Shown here piece by piece: positions 43,890 to 57,149 of a DNA stretch of 64,000 nt. Where the stretch lies: the NCBI GenBank assembly GCA_963920575.1, contig OY986965.1:26143342-26207341 (forward strand), in the 5' to 3' direction. The position numbers were made by a program, and so were the translations under genes. The notes beneath the pieces are model-generated. The model searched no databases and was not told the DNA's origin. It saw nothing but the letters and a program-made list of their open reading frames with translations. The number at the start of each line of letters is the position of its first letter. The first letter of the stretch is position 1. The DNA comes from Narthecium ossifragum. Taxonomy: Eukaryota; Streptophyta; Magnoliopsida; Dioscoreales; Nartheciaceae.

Positions 43890-46800
43890 CAATGCTGGCT
43901 GGGGAGCAGGCTTTCAAACTGCACTCTGTTGAGCACTACTCATTTTGTACAACAAAGAAGAAGACTAAAAGAAGAGAAGAAGGTCGAAGATTTGTTGTTT
44001 AGAGAATGTTGAGAACTTGGTTCAGGTTGTTGAACCACAGAGAGATTACTGTGGCATGTAGAACTGCAATTCATTGGTGAAAACTAATGTAGGAAATTGC
44101 CTTTGATGAGATCCTACTTACATGAATAAACTGACTTCATCTCAAGTCCTATGCTTCAAACCTGTTCCTTGGATCACTTATCAGCGAATTTCTATTGCAT
44201 CGTTAACGAAAGTTTGGAAGTCGAATTCCAATTTGTGTGAAGGTATTGAAGCTAAAATTTTTGCAGCTCAGCAATATAATGGCCTTAGTCAAGAGTTGTT
44301 GTGCTTTAGGTTCATGGTCATTCTGATAAAGACTCATATAGCTATTTTCCTTTCTGAATAAATGCAACAGTTTTAGCCATTAATTCCAACAAATGGACAT
44401 AACAACAGACTACTTGGGATCATTGAATTCCGCTACACATGAAAAAGCGATGCCATGTTTTCTTTATTCTGTTAGGTCACTCTCCAACACTTAAATGAAA
44501 GGCTAAAGAACAAAAGATGACTCCCTTGATAGCCGGACTAATAGCAAAGATTCTTTGTTCTGATATGAGATGATCTCAACATAAAGCAAAGTTATTTCTG
44601 TAGGCCTGTAGGTAGGTTGTTCTGGTTGCAACTCAAACACATCCATATCACTTATTTAAAGGGCCCTTAGATTGAGAATAGTACAAGTGGGTTTGTTTGG
44701 CGGTTCATTTAAATATGACATTGAAGTTGTTGGGAGTTCATCCTTTTGGCAGGAGACAACTTTTAATCTATTGGCTTCCATCTCTAAACAATCTTGCTGG
44801 AGCTTGACAAGAACCAACTCGTCGGTTGGTCTGTTTCCCGTTGCAAAGAAGAGTAGCATCCACATCATGGATGTTACCTTTCTTATAGAGCTTTTAATGC
44901 AATGCAGTAATTAAAAGGAGAAAAACTCATTGACAAGGACAAGATGAGGATGACAACCGTGATATGCATTTTGATCATGTCTTATATGTTGTTTCTTAAT
45001 CTAAATTCAAGTACCTGGTGGTCTACAAACATATACACATCTTTAGGCTACTGTGTCAAGAAATAATTGCAAGATAGGCCAGTATGGCAAGCAATCAGCA
45101 TTGAATGAAGACAAGATGAGTGTATGCAAACAGGAATGAAGAAAACAAGCTTAATGGTGTCGACGGAGAATGCAAGGATCACATAATGCAGCTGAGGACA
45201 CCAATTTTAAAACAACTGATAGAGTTATGTTCATGATCTGATAACTTTAGATGAGGTTTTAAGAAATAACAAAATATCATTAGTTAGGAACAAAGAGTTA
45301 AAGAAATGACTCTGTTCCTAAATCCGCAATCAAGCGTTCATATATTAAAGTAGAAGAGTTGCAGCAATTAAGGTTGTCATCATTGATAGAGAATTTGAAT
45401 GAGATGGGTTTGTAAGGAAGAGAATATACAAGATATTACAAGCATTCTAATGATGACAAATAGGAAAATGAAGGTGATGACTGTGCTTAAGTTATGGAAT
45501 TCTAAGAGAAGAACAATCAGTATTCCTATTGCCATGTCTTTTGTGATAATTGAAAGACCAGCAAGTGGATGGATTTGATCGTGATCTATGATGATTCCCC
45601 GAAAGGCCATAATCTTGTCTCATAAAGAAAACATGGACAAAAAATCCAAAATCTCAATTGACAATTATGCAAAGAGCTCAGAAACCTCACATCGAGGTGG
45701 CGGTGACGCGGATCATGTTATTTGAATATCCAGCAAACAAATCCAGATGTTGTTTTTTTCTAATGGAAATGGCACGTCACAGCTACAGATCAGTAACATC
45801 AAAATGCTGATGATTAAAATTCAGATGAAATTTTTATAAAAAGCAACTCTTCAGAACAAATGCAGAGTTTCTGTTAACACCGCCGTGAAAAATACTGTCA
45901 ATCTGGATTGCAAGTATATTGTATTGTTCAGAATCTTCAGATAATATGCTTTCAAGTGCTAATAAATTACTCTAAACTTCGCTTTCAAAACTAACAGTGA
46001 TAAAGACATGCCTCCTAATAGAAAAGTTTCAAGATAAAATCATGTTTGTCATTGGTTTGTAGTATGTGTATGTTTTCAAACAGATATGGCCAAGAATGTG
46101 CTGGCTTTTGGGTTTAGCCAAAGATAACCTATATTAGTCATCAGAAATCAGAGGATCAAGTTTCTTATAGAACTATTATAATCAAGGAAAGCAAAGCAAC
46201 ATGCAAGCCATTTGCTTAAAAGGAATCCTTAAAACCCAATAACCAAGCTAATGCATGCTACCTAATTTCTTTCTAATCACTTAGGTGGAACTCACCACCT
46301 AAATTTTAAGCGCAGACTTTGTTGACTAAAACGAAGATGAATGTAGTTAAGTTGTTAAAAAGGCTTGTATTTTTTGCAGTGTTCAGCACTAAGAGTAGTT
46401 TGAACAAAGCCAAGGAGAGCATGAGCATGAGCATAATAAGCTTTCTTTATAGTCGAAAACCATGACCACCCAGGCATAATCATCAAACTCAAATTGTTCT
46501 CTTTTTATTAGTCTCATTCTAGATGACCACTGCATGTTTTTAGTACCCTATCATTAAAGAGTAGGTTCCATTTAGATTTATTTACCCATTAATTAATAGC
46601 TTTTTAAGACTTTCAGGGCAGACAAGATCTGCCCAAATCTTGACTTGGCCCAACCTAATTTCCAGGCCGGGCTTGAACCAAGCTAGGTATCGAGGGCCTA
46701 GGATCGGGCCCAGCCCAACCAACTAGTTGGGCTCGACCAAGAAGCTGGGCCTGACGGGCTTGCCCGTTCTTTTTGACAGGTCTAGTCAGGGGCCTAATGG

Positions 46801-46967
46801 GCCCTATACCAATAGATTCCATGGAAGCCTATCATAAAGATATTTCTATGATTAGTATCATATCCATTGAACCATTTCCATCCATAAAACCCAACGCCGC
46901 TCCATCGAGCTAAAACCCTTGGCACTCACCGGCGCTTCCCTGCTCCTAGGGTTGCACTGCCGGCGAG
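43890..46967. other. MYB 3' UTR and 3-kb intergenic region
   Basis: Mostly AT-rich unique sequence without recognised genes. 46615-46790 is GC-rich with GGGCC/GGCCC runs and ends TTTTTGACAGGTCTA, like one end of a hAT element, but I found no partner end or duplication. 46800-46967 is presumed leader of the next gene. Confidence 0.4.
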
Positions 46968-49900
46968 ATGGGCGGGGCATCGAAACTCTTGATGCTCCTG
47001 AGCACCCCCTTCCCCCGCCTATGCCGTCGATCCTCCTCCACTCTCCGTCTCGCCCGCTTCTCCACTGCCGCCGCCGCCCACCGCCGCCTCCCCTCCTCCA
47101 CCTCCGGCTCGCACCGCCACTTAATTCGCATCCGAGCAGCGTCCGAGCCGCTTCACACGCAGTCTGTCTCCAGAGAGCCCTTCGCTGATCCGTCTCAAAA
47201 CTCCAGGTCGCCACACCCCTGGCCAGAGTGGTCGAAGCTCGTCGAGCATCTCGCTGCTGGAGGATTCTTCGATCGAAGGGGTCATGTTTCCGGCGTCAAT
47301 GACGACGACTCGTTCTCAGCTTATGGAGAGTTGCCTGAGGAGTTTGTGAAAGGTGCTGAGGCTTGCTTGTCGTTTGCGAGAGAACGGCCTGATGCATTGA
47401 GGTGATAAGCTGCCCTAGATGTGATATTTTATCATTTATTGTTGGATTTTCGAGCTAAAAATGGGCCTTTTACTTCGTTTATTTATAGGTTGTTTTTTAA
47501 AAAGGATATTGAGGCTATTGTGGAGAATGGGTCGCCTTTCCTGTTCAAGAACGGTGGGAATTCCATGAGGCGGATGAGGGCATATTTGAGTGGTCATGAG
47601 AATGATGTAAGTATATCACCTTCATGATACTATTGCTGTTAATTGTGGGACTTGAGTCACTTGACAAATTACCCTAAGCTAATAGAAGAGTGATATTATT
47701 AAGCGCATTTGTTGGCTGAAGAAATTTTGATTTGGGGTTGGAGATTCTAATGTATACGTTCAATGTGCTCCAGTTAGTAAGAAAATGACTTGTGTCCGAG
47801 CTTGAGAAGGAGATGTTGAGACAATAATCTTTGGGGACGTATTTTGGCGTTGAGCCTCAATGTCAACTGTTTTTTATCAGCACTTTTAGCTAACATATGT
47901 AGCAGTTTATCGTCGCATGTTATACATCTTAACTCCTCACATGCTAGAAAAGTGACTATAAATCATAAGCAACTAATTTTGAATGACTGCTTAAAAAGTG
48001 GACCTTCAAAATATTCTGACTTTGATAAATAACACTTTAGTAGATTTTCTGATGATCAACTAACTTGATCCGATGCAATAAATGCAAGTGCTTCTTATTC
48101 AGTATGTTACTTTGCTTGAGGATCTGATATACTTGTGCACTGTTTACTGGCTTATGATGCAATGCTTGTCGCCAGAGTGAAGCTTACACTGTAGGTATTG
48201 TTTCAGGCATCCCAAACCGAGAGGGCTCAGACCATCGATGTAGTGCGGTATTTGTTGAGTTATGTATACAGTCGCTGTGTCGATTCATATGACAACAGCC
48301 TAAAAGCTAGAGAACTTGTTGAAACATCTGTACGCAACCTGCTGAGTGAGTTGGGTAATGTGATTGGGTCTTCTCTGGGATCAAACTTTATCGAGTCAAC
48401 TCCAAGACAGGTCCCTCTAAGGCAACAGATGTTCTCTAGGCCTCCGGGGCAAACCATTGAAATGAAAAGAGGTGATTGGATTTGCCCAAAGTAAGTACAT
48501 GAATTGTTGTTTTGCTTTTTCCCCTAGTTAACTCTATTTCAAATTATGCTTGCATTAATTGCCTGCTCTCTTTGTTTTGATATGTTTTCAAGAAAGTCAA
48601 GAAACAATGCTGATCATCGGTCCTCCTTTTGTGATGTAACTGGGAGCATGATGACCTCCTGAGCTTTAAATATTTAAGCTCCTTTGGACAAGATACAACA
48701 CAACATATGATAACCTTTCTTTCCTTTTGTATGTGCAGATGTAGCTTTATGAATTTTGCAAGGAACATGAGATGCCTTGAATGTGATGGGGCACGTCCAA
48801 AGAGGCAATTGACTGGAGGAGAGTGGGAATGCCCTCAGTAAGCCCTTTATGAGTTTAAAAACAGGGAATAGGATCACACAGTGATTCAAATCTTGATGAA
48901 TTGTAATAAAATTTGTTCTTCTTCCAGATGTGATTTCTTTAATTATGGGAGGAACATGTCATGTTTACGGTGCGACTGCAAGCGTCCAGCAAATGTCCCA
49001 CAAACTACAGTGACAGCTGGAGCTAATTTAGGGTATGGCATGAATTCAAGCACTGGACAGACCCTCAGTGGTAGCCATGCTGATAAATCTGAAATTGAGT
49101 GCAAGCTTGCTGCTAACGATGAGAAGGCTGAGAGGTGGTTCAGCAAGGTGTCTCAGTTAGATGATAGTCCTGATCTGAGCAGTGCCGTTGCTGATGAGGA
49201 TTTCCCAGAGATCATGCCTTTACGAAAAGGAGTCAACAAATTTGTTGTCAGCACGAGGAAGACTCCTCTGGAAAGGAGGTTGGCTGATGCTCAGAACAGA
49301 AGAAATATGGGAAATGACGGCTCAGGTGAGAGGAATGATTCTCGGCATTGGGATTCAAGTATGACAGGATCTGATAAATCCACTGAGTCATCAATCAACC
49401 AGAGTTTGGACAGAATTCTAGGTCGTACTTCAGGAACGAATACTCAGTCTGCTGGTGGAGAGGCAGGTTCTGGTGCTGGAAGTAGATTTTCAAACCAAAG
49501 AAGAGATTCTGAGTATGTTCCTTTTGTGCCATTGCCTCCTGATATGTTTGGTAAACCACTGGCATCAACTGACCAGTCATTGGACAAAGAGAACATTGTA
49601 CGAGCTGGCCAAGTTGATTCTGTGCCTATGCATGGTCAAATAGGCATATCAGGTGATGCTATCTCTTCTGAGAAGGTTGATAACTCAACAAAAAGCAAGA
49701 ATGAAGAAGCGCCATCCGATGCATCTGAGAGATGGTTTAAGAAAGTTCAAGAGCTTGATGGTGTCACAGATTTGGCCAGTGCTATTTCTGATGAGGATTT
49801 CCCTGAGATCATGCCAATGCGCAAAGGAGAGAACCGGTTTGTAATCAGCAAGAAGAAGGATCGTTCCTTGACTTCACCTCAGTATAAGAGACGCATGGCC

Positions 49901-50647
49901 ATGGAGCAAGCCAACAACTCCAACTTCGTTCCCTTCGTTCCTTTCCCTCCAGATTATTTTGCAAAGAAGGACAAACAGGCAGAATCTGGTACCTCCCCTG
50001 TGGATGCTGCAACAGGAGGTTCTCCCAGCGTGCCTGAAGAGACTAGGAGCAAGGATTCCGGCTTAGATGCTTCTTGCAATATGTCCCAGCAGCCTAAAAG
50101 TGGAACTGGCAGTGATTCCTCTTACCCAGAATTTTCTGGAAAAAGCTTGAACGAGAGTAAAGTGGATCCTGCTTATGGCGGGAACACTCCAAATTCTGCT
50201 CAACCACAAAGTAATATGTGGAAAAATAACAAAGGGGGTTGGAACTCTGAGATCTCTCAAAATAGTGGTGCCTTTGGTGCCAGTGCCAGTGCCAGTGGAA
50301 GCTCTCCACAATCAGAAAGCTCCCAAAATGCTAGAGAAAACTGGAACAGCAGTTGCTCTGGCAAGAGCTTGGAAGGATCTGCTGTCAAGGAACCTGATCC
50401 TTTGGACATGTCAGAGGAGGCAAAGGCAGAGAGATGGTTCCGTAGGGTTGCTCAGATTAAGGACATCTCGGAGCTTAGCCAGATCCCCGATGAGGACTTC
50501 CCTGAGATAATGCCCATGAGGAAAGGGGTGAACAGGTTTGTTGTGAGCAAGAGAAAAACACCTTTAGAGAGAAGGTTGACATCTCCTCAATATAGAAGAA
50601 ATTTACCAGTTGTGAATGCTGACCCAGAGAAAGATACCAGCTCATGA
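46968..50647 (+). CDS. Organelle zinc-finger (OZ/VAR3-like) protein with two RanBP2 fingers
   Basis: Five exons, 46968-47401, 47489-47606, 48207-48490, 48739-48837 and 48928-50647, with consistent phases, give 884 residues. The N-terminus is rich in Arg, Ser, Leu and Ala without acidic residues over about 60 positions, an organelle-targeting sequence that looks mitochondrial rather than plastid. Two RanBP2-type fingers W-X-C-X2-C-X10-C-X2-C have Cys 277/280/291/294 and 310/313/324/327. Three repeats of about 60 residues follow near 379, 577 and 811. Each has ERWF, DEDFPEIMP and RKG.N.FV.S blocks. Two VPFVP.PPD motifs lie between the repeats. This layout is that of Arabidopsis OZ1 (VAR3) and OZ2, which act in organelle RNA editosomes or chloroplast development. 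Whether it serves mitochondria or plastids cannot be settled here. Confidence 0.9.
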
Positions 50648-51214
50648 TCCAGGTACGCGGCTTTTTTTTCAGATGAAATCAGAAGCATCTGGTGAACTGC
50701 ATTGGATCTTCAGTTTGCAGGTACAGAATCCCCAGCGATAAATTTTGTTCTCCGCAGATTTGATCCTAAAGAGTTGGACTATTTTTCTCGATGCTTTTCT
50801 GCCAGTGTATGCACGGACTCATGTCGAATCAACTAGCGTCACTGTGACTAGTTTCTGGAGTGCATAACAACTCAAGTACCGGAAGAATCCCGCTGTTCTT
50901 ATATTATCCGTCTATCATTTACATTCAAACCTGGACCATTCAGAGGACTACGAATAAATTACTTTGTCGCTACAATTGTTGGTGATCATGATTGTGCTAC
51001 TGCTGTTTGGGTGCATCTGATTGTTTGTATCAATCTTGTGCATTGCATTTGTTTGTTTGTATCATGCTGCGTCGAGTTGCTTTTAACGCTCAATCGAAAG
51101 TTTGATTTAGTTGATGCATTATGGAAGATGATCCGATGTTGTCGATTCTAATAATTTGTTATGATCACTAGACCCAGCGGTGGCCCTGATACTCATTGTA
51201 TTCAACCAAACATC
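50648..51214. other. OZ-like 3' UTR and flank
   Basis: No additional gene recognised. Confidence 0.4.
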
Positions 51215-51486
51215 TAAGGGCGCGTTTGGCGCGCCCCGGATCCCGCGAATGGGGACGCGCGGATCCGCGGGATCCGGGGACGCGCGGATCCCGCGAATCC
51301 GTGGGATCCAGGGACGCGCGGATCCCGCGAATCCGCGGGATCCGGGGACGCGCGGATTCCGCGAACCGGGATTCGTGCGTTTGGCGCCATCGCGAATCCC
51401 GATCGGATCCCGCGAAATTGGAATCCGCCTCAGCGTCTCGAAATTTTTTCGGGACGCCGATCGCGCTGGAGCCAAACGCCCCCTAA
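51215..51486. mobile_element. PIF/Harbinger-like MITE with GC-rich 35-bp repeats
   Basis: The element 51218-51483 (266 bp) has inverted ends GGGCGCGTTTGGC and GCCAAACGCCCCC (12 of 13 matching) and the 3-bp duplication TAA on both sides. The core (51250-51370) is a tandem array of about three units with GGGACGCGCGGATCCCGCGA. Frames inside are repeat artefacts. Confidence 0.75.
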
Positions 51487-51937
51487 ATCGACAAGATTTA
51501 TAAGACTACAGATTTGGAATTATTATAAAAGAAGTAGACACACAAGCGGTCAGAACTTTATTAATATCACTTCACTATTACAAGTTTACAACCCTCAAGT
51601 TGTTGATACAGGCAGGACTTGATGACCTAAGCCCTATTTATACTATTTATAGGAGGGGATAATGGCAATTCTTTAGATATGATTAATTACAAATGTTGTC
51701 ATTTTCTTTCATGTGGTAGGTTTTGGGTCGGTGCAAGCAGGTTAAAATTTCTTTCACCCAACTGACTTAACATATGAAGCCGACATATGTAGTCATCCAC
51801 ATGCATGTGTTAGAACAATCCCCTTGGATAACCGCGTCATATTTTGGGGTTAATAATGTCTCGTTGAAAACTCTGCAAAGTGAAAACTCTTCAAAGGAAA
51901 ACCTTAGTAAAGAAAATAAGAGTATAATATATTTTAT
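51487..51937 (-). repeat. Probable 3' LTR of the degenerate copia element
   Basis: It follows the purine tract. On minus it has a TATA-like CCTATAAATAGTATAAATAG (plus 51635-51654) and an AATAAAG signal (plus 51557-51563). Exact ends are uncertain. Confidence 0.4.
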
Positions 51938-51959
51938 CTCCCCCTTTTCAATATATCTT

Positions 51960-53860
51960 TTTATTTAGATAGGTCTATGAGACGACGCATTTCAATGCCA
52001 TGTACCAATTTCTTGGATGTCGTGGTTGGTAATGCTTTAGTAAATAAATTTACAAGATTCTATTTGGAGCTTATTTGCTTAATGACAATGTTTTCGTTCT
52101 TCTGGAATTCATGCGTGTAGAAGAACTTTGATGAGATATTCTTTGTCATGTCCCCTTTGATATATCCTGATGTATGCTGTGCAATACATGCTACTTTGTC
52201 CTCGAATAGTATTGTTGGAGTAGCTTTGATAGAAGGTAAATGACATTATTCTTGAATATGTTGAATCATCGATCTCAGTCACATACATTCATTGCTTGCT
52301 TCATGAATCGCAAAGATCTCGGAGTGATTAGATGAAGTCACCGTCATAGTCTACTTGACATATCTCCATGAAATTGCAGCGTTACCATTCATGAATACAC
52401 ACCCTGTTTGTGAGCAAGCCTTATGCGGATCCGAGAGATAACCAACATTTGCATATCCAACCAGCCGTGGTACTTTACCTTTTGTATAAAATAACACTAA
52501 ATCAGTTGTCTCACGTAAATATCTAAACACCGGCTTGACACCATTTCATTGTCTTCTAGTTGGTGTTGAACTGTATTCTTGCAAGCAAATTCACATATCC
52601 AACAATATCTAGTCTTGTGCAATTTGGTACACACATAAGTGCACCAATTGCACTAAGATATTGCGCTTCATGACCAAGAATCTTCTCCTCATCATCTTGA
52701 GGTTGGAATGGATCTTTCTTAGTATCTAGTGATCGCACTCTCATGAGAGAACTCATTGGATGTGATTCATCCATGTAGAATTTTTTCAAAACATTTTCTG
52801 TATATGTCGACCGATGAACAAAATTTCACTAGATAAATGTTCAATCTACAGACCAAGACAAAACTTAGTTTGTCCCATATCTTTCGTCTCAAACTCTTTC
52901 TTTAAGAGATTGGCAGTTTTTTTAGAGCTCTTTGAGAGTCCCCACTAAATCCATATCATCGACATAAAATGCAATAATAGCAAAACCAAATTTTGACTTT
53001 TTGATAAAGATGCAGGAACAGATCGAATCATTAACATATCCCTCTGTGGCCATATACTCACTGAGACGATTATACTATATTCGTCGAGACAGTTTTAGTC
53101 CATACAACAATCATTGAAGCTTTATAGAGTATATGTCCCAGGACCTAAAATTATTTGCTTCATGCATTTTAAATCATTCAGGGATTTTCATATATATTTT
53201 AGTATCTAACAAACCATATAAATATGTTGTGACTATATCCATAAGAAGCACCGTTAGTCCTTCAGAGACAGTTAGACTCATTAAGAATCTAAAAGTGATT
53301 GCATTTATTATTGGGGAATATATCTCATCGTAGTCAATCCCAGGTTTCTGCGAGAAACCCTGCGTGACGAGCCGTGCTTTATATCTCATGACTTCATTTT
53401 TCTCATTTCATTTACACACAAATACTCATTTATATCCAACGGGTTTTACACCTTCTGATACCTGAGCTATTGGCTTAAAAACATTTCGCTTTTCTAGCAA
53501 ATCTAATTCAACCTGAATTGCTTCCTTCCATTTAAGCCAATCAATTCTACGTCGACAATCCTCGACACTTATTGGTTCAGGCTTCTCACTATCTCTTGAA
53601 ATATCAAGAGCAACAGGAAATGCACCTTTTCCTAGTGTACACATAATATATTGAGATCTCGTCATTTTCAAGTACCTGAACCTCTTCAGGAGGCACCTCA
53701 TTCTTTTCATGAGGAATATAAACTCTTGGTTTAGTAATCTTTTCTTGAGCATCAGTCTTCTGCCTAGTTTATCCTTTTGCTCTTCTTTTCCTTGGGAGCA
53801 TATTCTTAGCACTGATAGATCTACCACGCTTTTGACGTATCTTAGATTCACATGCAATTA
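51960..53860 (-). pseudogene. Copia reverse transcriptase-RNase H, broken
   Basis: Blocks include KARLVTQGFSQKPGIDYDEI and DIVTTYLYGLLDTKIYMKIP (53389-53174), the YVDD catalytic box (near 52960), an EAQYLSAIGALMCVPNCTRL block (52789-52556), and the RNase H region ending LVHGIEMRRLIDLSK (near 51970). Multiple stops and frame changes make it inactive. Confidence 0.75.
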
Positions 53861-54236
53861 CATTTTCAGATTTTTCTTTCGGGATATCAATCCGCACTGG
53901 AGCATTTGCTACTGGGACGCGTGATTGTATCATCTTTTGCGTATCAATAAATGCATATGGTATTTGGTTCACAATTTTTTGCTAATGTATAATCTTCTGA
54001 ACTTCAAGTTCAGTTTGATTAATCCTGAGGTCAAAATGAAATAATGTTGAAGCTTTCCAAGTGATTTCATTTTGAGTTTATGGCTTCTTTTTATCTCCCC
54101 CTAATGTCGGGAAAACAGACTCATTGAAATGACAGTTTGTGAACTGTGCTCTAAATAGATCACCCGTTAAGGGTTCAAGATATCTAATGATAGAGGGTGA
54201 ATCAAAACCAATATAAATGCTAAGTCTACATTAAGG

Positions 54237-55090
54237 ACCCATTTTTGTTCTTTAGGGTGGAGGAATTAGAATGTTGACAGCACACCCAAAAGTTCTCAAA
54301 TGAGAAATATCATGTTGTTGACCAAAGGCAGGTTGTACGAGTGAATACTTGTGATATGCAGTTGGTCTAATACGGATTAGGCATGCTGCATGTAGCAAAG
54401 CATGTCCCCAAACTGAAACGGGAAGTTTGGCTTTCATAGCAAAGGTTTAGCTATCAGCTGAATACGTTTGATAAGTGATTATGCTAAACCACTTTATGTA
54501 TGTGTGTGAAATAGAGGTTTCAACATTTATCCCTACTGACACACAATATTCATTAAATGCTTGAGAAGTGAACTCATCGGCATTTTCAAAACAAATTGTC
54601 TTGATAGGATAATCTGAGAATTGAGCCCGTAGTCAAATGATTTGAACCAATAGCTTAACAAAAGCTATGTTACAAGCTGATAGAAGACAGACATGAGACC
54701 ATCGTGAAGACATGTCTATCAGAACCATGAAATATCTAAAAGATTCACATGAAGGGTGAATAGGTCCATATATATTTCCTTGAATCCTCTCCAAGAAATT
54801 TGAAGATTCTGTTGTGACCTTAGAGGGAGATGGTCTGACTATCAATTTCCCTTGGGGGTAGAAGCATATGGATATTCACTGGGCAAAAGAATCTTTTGGT
54901 TCTTAAAATTATGTCAATGCGAATTCTCAACAAATCTATACATCATTATTGATCCCGAATGACCAAGTTGATCGTGCCAAAATATAAAATCCTTAGGTTA
55001 GAGCACTTCTAATGCATCACTACATGTGATTCTATGGGTCTAATAGTTGTATACATAATAAAGAGCATGGAGTTTTTCAACAACATGCTT
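54237..55090 (-). pseudogene. Copia integrase fragments
   Basis: Two pieces are visible: GPIHPSCESFRYFMVLIDMS (near 54760, with the first catalytic Asp) and MKAKLPVSVWGHALLHAACL then HLRTFGCAVNI (54437-54252). Frames are broken. Confidence 0.65.
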
Positions 55091-55093
55091 CTG

Positions 55094-55489
55094 TCATGAA
55101 GCTCTAAGTTTAATACATAAGTACTCGATACCGCTTTCATTCGTCGTTTCCATATGATACCCATTACAACATAGATCCTTAAAACTGAGCAAGTTTCTTT
55201 TAGATCTAATAGAGAATAATGCATCATCAACACGTAGTTTTGTTCCTCTAGGCAAAACTATGGTGGCTCTTCCAAAGCTTTCAATCATGTCTGTTGGACT
55301 AGATATTGTAGTAACTTTGGACTCTTTCCATATTAATTTTGAAAAATATTTTTGATTTCGGATAATGGTATTTGTTATTGGACTGTCAACAATGCATATA
55401 TCACCATCCATCTTGGAAAAGACTAGAGCAAAAGAACATGCATAAACTGAATTAAAAACATGCAAGAGTAGTACATAACAAAAACTCAA
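55094..55489 (-). pseudogene. Copia protease/pre-integrase fragment
   Basis: The frame holds DICIVDSPITNTI, a degenerate protease active-site region, followed by LPRGTKLRVDDALFSIRSKR and NLLSFKDLCCNGYHMET, the usual junction to the integrase module. Confidence 0.65.
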
Positions 55490-55507
55490 ACTATCTTATA
55501 CATATTT

Positions 55508-56560
55508 CTAGTTGATATATTCATTTCCTTCTGAGAAATTTCCAACAAGGAAATCTATCTTTTCTTCTAGCTCTGTTAGGAAATATGATATGTCTAAGGC
55601 GGTGCAATCCATGGGTTCATCCAGTGAGATATCTGCCAGCCCTTCAAAATTAGTACAGTTCATCTCAGCTTTTTTCTTCTTGGCCATATGTTGCTCTACA
55701 ATATGTTTCAACGCCCGATAGGTACGCGACTAGTGTCCATTTCTTCCACACCGATAGCATTCATCATAAAAGGTTTTTGGAGTATCATCATGATGTTCTT
55801 TTCTCTTTTTACGTTCTACTGGCTCATTTCTAGGGGGCTGACAATCAGGGTATCCTTTTCTATAATAATGGAAAACCTACTCTACATTTCGACGACGACC
55901 ACGACCTCGCCCTCATCCATGTCTATGTCCACGTTCGTAGCCGTGTCTATAATAGGTATTAACATTCACTTCAATGAATGGTGCAGATTCATAGGGACGA
56001 GACTCATGGTTTTTCAAAAGAATCTCATTATGTTTCTTAGCTCGAAGCAATGCATCAATTAACTCAGAGTATTTTTGAAAACCTTGTTGCCTATATTGTT
56101 GTTACAAAATCATATTAAAAGCGTGAAATGTAGAGTAGGTTTTCTCGAGCTTATCTTGGTCAGTGACAGTTTCTCCGCAAAGCTCTAGATTGAGAAATGA
56201 TCCTATGTAAAGCAGAGTTATATTCACTAATAGATTTAAATGTATCCAATCACATCGGGTACTAGGAAAATAATAGTTCTAATTAGGTGGTCAAATCCTT
56301 CCTTTTAAGTTTTTCCAAAAAAACTAAAAGATTTGTTATAATAAGGTATTCATTCTTTAAATCCTCACTCAGATGTCGTGGAAGGAAGATTAAAGCGCCA
56401 ACCTTTTCATTGTCCGTGGCAATATTTCCTTCTTTAATTGCATGCTCAAATTTTCAGCACTTAGATGCAGCTCGACATTCAACGCCCAAGTCATATAGTT
56501 ACTTTCGGTACTGTTCGAGGATAAAACGTTGATCTCGCAGGGACGAGATCTCTATTTTAT
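55508..56560 (-). pseudogene. Copia Gag relic
   Basis: The start-side block NYMTWALNVELHLSAENL (near 56490) and a zinc-knuckle relic CYRCGRNGH (near 55755) are present. In the knuckle a stop follows the His and the last Cys has become Tyr. In between, frames shift repeatedly. Confidence 0.6.
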
Positions 56561-56819
56561 TTCGAGCAAAAAAATAATAATTTAATTGCATATGAAGAGA
56601 TTGCGGGCACCACACCCCTGGATCGCCGAATTGGCAAATCCATCATTTACATCCCCATAGGGAATACCTCCGATTCTAGATCCAATATAAAAAAAATGAA
56701 AATGGAATCCTTACATCTTTATATCAAGAATGAAAGGAAACTTGAAGGGAAGAAAGAACACATAAGGTTTTTTTTATTTCTTAAGCCTTCACCTTCGTTA
56801 CCATGTTGATTGATGATAT

Positions 56820-57120
56820 ATTCTTCCTTCTCCAGGTTCCAGCAGCACGTCAACGCCGATGCTCCCCTCCAGGTTCCAGCAGTGCCTGGGCCGATCAGAA
56901 CCTCTTCAGACTTCTAGCAGCACGTCGATGTCGATGCTCTCCTCCAGGTTCCAGCAATGCTTGGGCTGATCAGAATTTCCTCAAGCCTCCAGCAGCCAGC
57001 CGATGCTCCCCTGCTTCCCTCCGGGTTCCAGCAATGCTTGGGCCGATCAGAATCTCCTCAGACCTCTAGCAGCACGTCGATGCTCCCCTCCAGGTTCAGC
57101 AGTGCTTGAGAACTGTCTCT
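56820..57120 (+). repeat. Minisatellite, ~90-bp unit
   Basis: Three to four imperfect units contain CTCCAGGTTCCAGCARTGC, TGGGCCGATCAGAA and AGCAGCACGTCGATG. Frames through it are repeat artefacts. Confidence 0.7.
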
Positions 57121-57149
57121 GGATCTCGGCAGCGTCTTCACGTCTCCAA

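Larger units (their letters stand above)
51487..56560 (-). mobile_element. Degenerate Ty1/copia retrotransposon
   Basis: Minus-strand pieces run in copia order: gag start near 56550 (NYMTWALNVELHLSAENL), zinc knuckle near 55740, protease/pre-integrase (55489-55094), integrase (54845-54240), reverse transcriptase (53860-52800) and RNase H (52800-51960), then a purine tract (minus AAAAGGGGGAGA, plus about 51938-51950) and a probable 3' LTR. Stops and frameshifts occur in every domain. No 5' LTR was identified to the right. Confidence 0.75.

Noticed and set aside
46615..46790. Possible hAT element ending GACAGGTCTA
   Set aside because: Only one end resembles a hAT terminus; no left partner or 8-bp duplication.
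51119..51503. Gly/Arg/Asp repeat proteins of 96-118 codons
   Set aside because: Open in several frames because of the 35-bp GC-rich repeat in the MITE.
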